Origin: Hypomyces perniciosus
Taxonomy: Eukaryota > Ascomycota > Sordariomycetes > Hypocreales > Hypocreaceae
NCBI GenBank assembly: GCA_008477525.1
Contig: SPDT01000007.1
Location: 6,696,001 to 6,760,000 of the forward strand
Direction: 5' to 3'
Length of the DNA stretch: 64,000 bases
Shown: positions 58,076 to 64,000 of the stretch, in pieces
Layout: each line of letters starts with the position of its first letter
Numbering within the stretch: the first letter of the stretch is position 1
Program-made: the position numbers and the translations under genes
The notes under the pieces: generated by a model
What the model was told of the DNA's origin: nothing
What the model saw: the letters and a program-made list of their open reading frames with translations, nothing else
Databases searched by the model: none

Positions 58076-61000
58076 TCGGATCCAATGACCTAATACGCAG
58101 CACCGTTTGCCTCCAGCTCTGAAGTTATGGATTTGTGGCGGAGATTGTTCTGAAGTGTGTTAGGGAACAGCAATCAGCTGTTACAACAATCAACTAAAGC
58201 GCCAGCCTCTTAGTCCAATGGATTCGTGTGAGGTATGGCTACTAGGTATATTTGGTAGTGGTAGTGGATGGATATTCCTCATCTAAAAGTTTGGTAATGG
58301 CTGGTTCCGAAACGCTTTAAAAGACTTGTATAAAGTGGCCAACCTAGATGTGAGTTGATGCCTTTACGCCATCAGACTCCATTTTTATTTTCCGATCGAC
58401 AGTCAGTGTGAGGGATGACGCAATGGAGATGGTTTAAGGTGGATGATGAACAGTCATGTCATACATTCATTTGATAGCCCCCCCTCCCCTACTCGGGAAG
58501 TCTGCGGCGATACTAAATCAGATGATGTTGGATTATTCATAACACATGAATACATCGTAGGTCAAAGTTCACGTCAGTATATGTGCTGTCATTTGGGACT
58601 AAAACCGCCATAGTTTGATTCTTCAACTCCTTTGAGAAGGGCTTATATCTACACTTACAGTTAACAAAACACGATAACACTGCAGAATAGCACTGCAGAA
58701 TAATAATATGATTAAAAATTTGCGTGGCGTCACATGTTTTCCTACCAACAGAGGGATGCAGGTGATAAGTGTAAATGTCATACTGCCTCACGCCTCAACT
58801 ATCTCGGGATGATCGGATGTCTCGTAAAGGGGCCAGCCTATTTCGACGCCACGGGTGATTTCTTTTCTTTGGTTTCCCCAGATTCTGATTCACTGCCAGT
58901 CACTATTTTTATTCAAGACTATTAAATGAATCATATGAAATGGCAGTGTCCACAAGAGTAACTCGAGCCGTCACACCTCTAGCCCAGGATGCATCGAACG
59001 CCGCAGCCTTTCTATGATTAGTTGCAGCGTGACTGGAGGCCCACATACGATTTTGGTCTTTGCCATGAAATATTACTGGATCTCCAGTAACAGAAAAAGT
59101 TGGCCCGCAGATAGATTGTTCATAGAACTATCCGCCTTGATGGATTCCAGTAGCGGTCGCTCGAAACGGCGTAGGAACAGCCGCTTGAAGGAGCGATGAA
59201 GTAAATGACAAGACAACAAAAGATAGATGGTGGCACTAATAAGAATAGGGATGTGGAATGTCCCTCTCATCCACGTAGACCAATGACGCACCTTTGAGAC
59301 ACCCAACATAAATCTTGGTTGACTCCAACTATGTAGCTGCGAATGCCGTGGCATGGAAAGAATCGGGTCTGTCCGAACAGAGTTCGTGGGTCGTCATACA
59401 CTAGCATGCACAGTTGTTGAACCCTCTGTAGTCCCATGGCATCAACAAGGACAAAGATTAGGATATGACATCTCGGCGTCGCCGGCTGTATTAATCTGCT
59501 CCGTAGTCTGTGAATTATGTACATAGAAGCGAAATGGGGATCTGAACTAAGGTGCCTTAATGAGTGTACGGCTCAATAATACGGCTCAATAATAATCGGA
59601 CTTAGTTCTGTTGACTCCCAATACCTTTCGGGAACGTTTGAAACAATCATCAATCAGGAACCTGGGGATGGATGCCGCTCAGTTACCACATGGGATTACT
59701 GTTTGGGATATGGTGTAGGATGTATTCCTCACCGAACCTCTTTAACAGAGTTCCTTTCCCTGCACCCAGGCAGCTCATACTATGTTTTCGGCAAGTCGTA
59801 AAGGAATGGGTTGATAAGAGGCACAAAAAATCGGCCGGTCAAGGTGGGAAGTCATAGATATGGTACCAGAATAATTCTCACATAATTTTGAAAGATATAT
59901 CATAACCGATAGATTCTAATTTTCGTAGTATGTGGGGGACCGTTAACTTACCGATATGGTCGAGTGTCCATTTTCGAAATCCCTGCCATTTTTATGAATA
60001 TCTATCGGGTGTTGATAGGGAATTAGCGGAAAGAAAGAGGAGCCCGAAACTTCCCCCAACAACAAGCTGCACAATCTCTGGGTTACCAAGCTTCAACCAA
60101 TTTGTACAATTCTTGCTAACCTGGGCCCACGAGGCTTAAACTCCATCAAACCTACCCCGTTTCCTTCATTATGTGGTCAAGTTCTGAAAATATCAGAGCC
60201 ATGCCTTCTGTCCCTTTCAACCTCAATTACAGCCTTGCCATTTGTAGTGTTTTCGAGTCATGAGTTCATCCATTATGTATGTTCAGCTCGTTGCACATAT
60301 CCCGTTATGCTTGCCGCTGTCCTGAGAGGGATTTGACGTCTCCATCCACGTCCTTACCAATGAAAGAGCCAAATACCCTTTTCCGTCAACTTATTTTTCA
60401 TGCGTCAATCCAAAAAGCCCTGTACGTTGCCTATACCATCGCTCAGATTTATACCTTGCCACGATACTTTGCCCCGACCTATTAAGGTAGCTTCTACTGA
60501 GGACCTACGCTTGGAGCCTGTATCAACCACCACCAACAGAAACTTGTCAAAGAGAATTGGGGTCGGAAGCATGGCAAGGGCATCGACTTAGTGATGATCA
60601 TGAGACTCTTCCATGAAGACAGGAATGTCAAGATTAGACGTGGAACTGGAGCCTCGATCAAGACCCTCTATCGGAGTGCGCGGTGGTAACCGTAAGAAAC
60701 AAGATCAAGTTTGAGCTAAATAGTTTCATCACTGTCTCAACTATGGGGAAGACATGAACCAACAGATCCAGGCCCTAACCCCACTTGGGTAGAAAGTTAT
60801 CCAAGTCCTGGTTGTGGAGGGGGTGGGTTCCTCTTAGTTTCCTCATGACTCCCATAGATGACCTTCACTAGTTAGGTGTAACGTTTCATAATATCTCGTA
60901 GAAATCAAAAAAGGTGTTACGGGATAATTGTCGATTTATCATGATGGGGCAGCAGTTCAACCTCAATTATGATATGCATGGGCATCACAAATCATTCGGT

Positions 61001-61960
61001 CATTGAACCCGATAGTCTCGTGGCCGCGTCATAGGCGCTGGTAGATTATATAAGATTGAGTAATTAAAATGGAAATAAGCTCTCTAGCTCGATTCTGGAT
61101 ACCATTGGCATTGGGGCGGCTATGGATATCTACTCGTAGGAACGAGGTGGAGTACATGACTGGACGAAGGAAGCGGGCCGGCCATGAAGGAGACTGCTTA
61201 CTCTAATGGTGTAAGCGAAAAGTTGGCATGGCAGTAAGTATTATTACTACTCCGTACTAAGTGGTTCAACAATAGCCTTCCTCATTATCAGGTAGAAGTA
61301 CTCGTACGCGTGTCGGATATGTTTTCCGCATACCCATTAGATAGTATGATCGTGAAATACTCGTAGGCAAGGGTATGGCCGGTGTTCGGCGTAGTGCGGA
61401 AGATGACGGAGTACTCCTACTCCTAGTATTTATACCCACGTGGGAACAAGGGTTGTTGGGCTTGGTGAAATTATCGTATACAGAGAGTATGGAGCAGTAG
61501 TAATAGGACTAGTTTACGAGTAACGGTCCTATCCTCCCAGACTGTCGGAAACCGCCCGGTAGCCTTCTGACAAAGGCCTATCAATAGGCAATCGATGGTG
61601 GAGTACAGCAGCTAAATGTTTAACCTTCCTATGTTTCAAGCTGGGTCAATTACTAAAGAATTCCCCTTCCCTCTCTGCACGAGTGCACTTATCCTTCTTC
61701 TCCCACTGTGCAAATTCCAAGCTCGTTTAAACGGCTGTAAAATGTTTTGCCTCTCCACCTGAGCGGGTCTGCAAGTTACTTGGGGATCGGTTAAATCTGC
61801 TAAACTTGCAACGCAATAGAATTAATAAATGGCGTGATACTTGTTTAACAGCAGATAAAAACATCGTAGGGACCCTCTTGTTGAAGATGCTTGCTGCTGG
61901 TGATGCGCCGCCTCTGGAACCTTCAAGAAAATTGGGAATACCTACCTATTGTTCGTCACT
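58076..61960. other. Long intergenic region
   Basis: 3.9 kb without a recognisable gene, RNA or transposon. Short frames (for example 59014-59199, 59672-59857, 60279-60485) have no domains and no splice-linked partners that I could find. TACTCCGTA (about 61248) and several ACTCGTA/TACTCGT variants cluster at 61130-61520. Confidence 0.5.
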
Positions 61961-63642
61961 ATGTCCTTTCCAATTGAGAAAGCAGCACCAACACATGGTC
62001 AAGATGCCTTCCTTGGAGGCAGCGGGAAAGCCCCGTTCACGGACTCCTACGAATTGTCCTCTAGGATACAGGAAAATGCGCCGCGGCAAAGATGGTACCA
62101 ATGGTTTTCACCCACCGATACACCAGAAGAACGTCGATTGATCTTGAAGTTGGACGCTCTGATTATGATTTTCGTTTTCCTTGCATACTGGGCCAAGGTT
62201 CTGGATCAATCCGCGACCAGCACAGCGTATGTGAGTGGCATGAAGGAGGACCTCCAGCTTTTCGGCAATGAATTAAACTACCTAAACACGACGTACATGT
62301 AAGAAAGAAAGCCGTTGGCGATGATGACGAGATATGTCCTAAGACCAGCTCATAGGGTTGGGTACATCACGCTGCAAATACCTTTAACGGTGCTTGTATG
62401 AGTTCCACAATGTACCATTCCAGATGGCAGCTCCCAAACTGACATCTAATGCAGATGACACGATTCTCGGCCAGCTACTTCATCCCGGGAGCCGACTTGA
62501 TTTGGGGTTTCTTGACGTTGGCACAGTATAAGGTTAGCAACGTGCAACAATTGTACGTGATTCGATTCTTTGTTGGTGCAGCGGGCAGTCTCTTCTTTCC
62601 GGCAGTTCAGTGGTATCTAGGATGCTGGTACAAGCGCTCTGAACTCGGCCGACGAGGCGCCTTGTTCTTTATTGCCAGCCAGGTTGGTAGTATGAGTTCC
62701 GGCTACATCCAAAGCGGAGCGTATGCAAACCTTAACGGACAACATGGGATTGAGGGATGGCGTTGGCTATACATCATCTGTGAGTACTTGAGCGATGTAT
62801 TTGGTGTCGTGTACTCATTACAAACAGGCTTTGCGTGCACGATTCCTGTTGCGATTTTGGGATTCATCGCACTTCCCGGCCATCCAGACAACTGTAAACC
62901 ATTCATTCTGACAGAGCGGGAGATCCAACTGGCTCGGGAACGAATGGCTGCCGAGCATCGCGAGCCACGGAAGCCCCTCACTTGGTCCGTCATCAAGGCA
63001 GTCTTGTCTGGATGGCACTTTTGGGTTCTGGTATCATTTGCCTTCTTCTTTTCACAAGCGGATGGTATCTCCTCCAACAGTGGACTTCCATTGTGGCTCA
63101 AGGCTGAAGGCTATGGCGTGGAGTCTATCAACACCATCACCACAGTTTTGCCTGCTGTTACCATTGTCGCTTCTTTAATATGTGGCATCTTGTCGGACGC
63201 ATACGATGCAAAGGTGTCTTTGATCACCATTACTGCGCTGCTGAATATTTTCTGCGGTATCGTTCTTGCTATTTGGGATGTTCCAACAGGACTCAAGTTC
63301 TTTGCCTTCTCCCTCTCGGGCTCTGCAGATGGCATCGCAGCCGTTATTTACGCATGGGCGAATGAGATTTGTGCTGGCAATGCCGAGGAGCGTGCGATTG
63401 TGCTCAGCAGCATGAACACAATCGGAAACACATTTGGTGCCTGGCTACCGCTATTGTAAGTTAACCCCCTGTCATGAAAGTGAACATTTTACTGACCTGT
63501 TATCAGTGTGTGGAAAACGGTGGATGCACCAAGATATCTCATCGGCTATAACTGGACCATTGCTCTAGATGTGTGCATGCTGATCATGTTGTTTGTCCTG
63601 CGATCCTTCTGGAACCGTGAAAGAAAGACCCTGGCGAACTAG
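61961..63642 (+). CDS. ACS-family MFS permease (Dal5/Liz1 allantoate-pantothenate type), 488 aa
   Basis: Join(61961..62298,62356..62395,62455..62779,62828..63455,63507..63642), 488 aa, open throughout. Exon 2 is a 40-nt micro-exon (VGYITLQIPLTVL) that restores the conserved TM2 region. Start at ATG 61961 (MSFPIEK). Features are a cytosolic N-terminus with WYQWFSPTDTPEERRLILKLD, the family entry motif of anion:cation symporters, TM1 LIMIFVFLAYWAKVLDQSATSTAYVSGM, GWRWLYII before TM6, a central loop with ILTEREIQLARERM, TM7-12, and LVWK-type C-terminus ending RERKTLAN. The family moves carboxylated vitamins, allantoate and related anions with protons across the plasma membrane; the exact substrate is unknown. 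The C-terminal exon is short but normal. Confidence 0.93.
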
Positions 63643-64000
63643 AGCAAGGCATATATAACTTTACTTCATACTATAATAATACGTACTAAAAACTCACTTT
63701 CTCGAAGAGAAAATCTACTCAATCTATTGCATGCTATTCAGATAGTGTTGCTACGGGATTTGTCTTTTTTTTATTTTTTATTACTATTTACGACCACTCT
63801 GTATTTAAGTACAATAGCCTCGTTTAGGCAAACAGGTCGGTAAGAGCCAGGGGTCTAGACCCTGTTCGCTACGTTTCGCTGGACAAAGGAAAGTTTTAGT
63901 ATATTTTTAATCTATATCTTATAGAGGGGGGCTATATAGGTTTGCCTTTTTTACCAGCTTCTAGAAAGCCTCGCTTCTTTTAGGTTTTAGTAGGTATATA
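63643..64000. other. AT-rich right edge
   Basis: Contains the 3' UTR of the permease and AT-rich DNA (T-rich tract at 63764-63780). From about 63840 it resembles mutated repeat DNA, but the window ends before anything can be identified. Confidence 0.4.

Noticed and set aside
61949..61960. Upstream start for the ACS permease at 61949
   Set aside because: It is a TTG; the ATG at 61961 begins a normal family N-terminus.
1..64000. tRNA, rRNA and CRISPR arrays
   Set aside because: Looked for T-loop consensus, rRNA-like blocks and regular spacer repeats by eye and found none convincing.

Overview
The window reads as genomic DNA of a filamentous ascomycete, most likely an Aspergillus/Penicillium-type member of the Eurotiales. 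The reasons are multi-exon genes with short introns (about 44-118 bp, GT..AG, CTAAC/CTGAC-like branch sites), the protein families present, and long intergenic stretches full of (GTA)n and TACTCCGTA/TACGGAGTA motifs. All exon structures were assembled by eye from frame, splice signals and family conservation. No database was searched.

Layout. (1) 1-13 kb is conserved, housekeeping-type DNA: the 5' end of an EME1-like nuclease-partner gene (-, runs off the left edge), a 1721-aa kinesin-4-like motor (+), an O6-alkylguanine alkyltransferase-like DNA repair protein (-) and an FSH1-type serine hydrolase (-). (2) From about 13 kb on, the DNA looks accessory: gene-poor, AT-rich patches, metabolic and transport genes, pseudogenes and small transposons. 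(3) 16-18 kb carries a fused aconitase-X (hydroxyproline dehydratase-type) gene. (4) 18.5-28.5 kb holds a compact isocyanide-type module: an isocyanide synthase (DIT1/PvcA family, intact), a divergent DIT2/CYP56-like P450 (broken by two homopolymer frameshifts and one nonsense codon), an Atg22-like permease (one in-frame TAG) and an intact DHA1-type exporter. It resembles the yeast DIT1-DIT2-DTR1 gene set plus a vacuolar-type permease. (5) 28.6-38 kb holds a broken SMP-30-like beta-propeller, an intact PGAP4-like glycosyltransferase, the wreck of a LysM/hevein chitin-binding gene, and a head-to-head pair of related methyltransferases, each carrying one in-frame stop. (6) 39-43 kb has an MFS transporter followed by a 2-oxoglutarate/Fe(II) oxygenase, with a TA-flanked MITE about 100 bp upstream of the oxygenase. 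(7) 44-48 kb has an aldehyde dehydrogenase convergent with a PLP enzyme of the ACC-deaminase/D-cysteine desulfhydrase family. (8) 48-64 kb is sparse: an AT-rich inverted-repeat element, a GT32 sugar transferase, a second TA-flanked MITE, an orthodox aquaporin and a Dal5/Liz1-type ACS-family permease.

How the genes may work together: the isocyanide synthase, P450 and exporter form a plausible make-tailor-export set whose tailoring step looks genetically dead while the backbone gene and exporter remain open. The methyltransferases, the MFS/oxygenase pair and the aldehyde dehydrogenase could be remnants of one or more other small-molecule loci, but no polyketide or peptide synthetase and no cluster-type zinc-finger regulator was seen. 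No rRNA, tRNA or CRISPR array was recognised.
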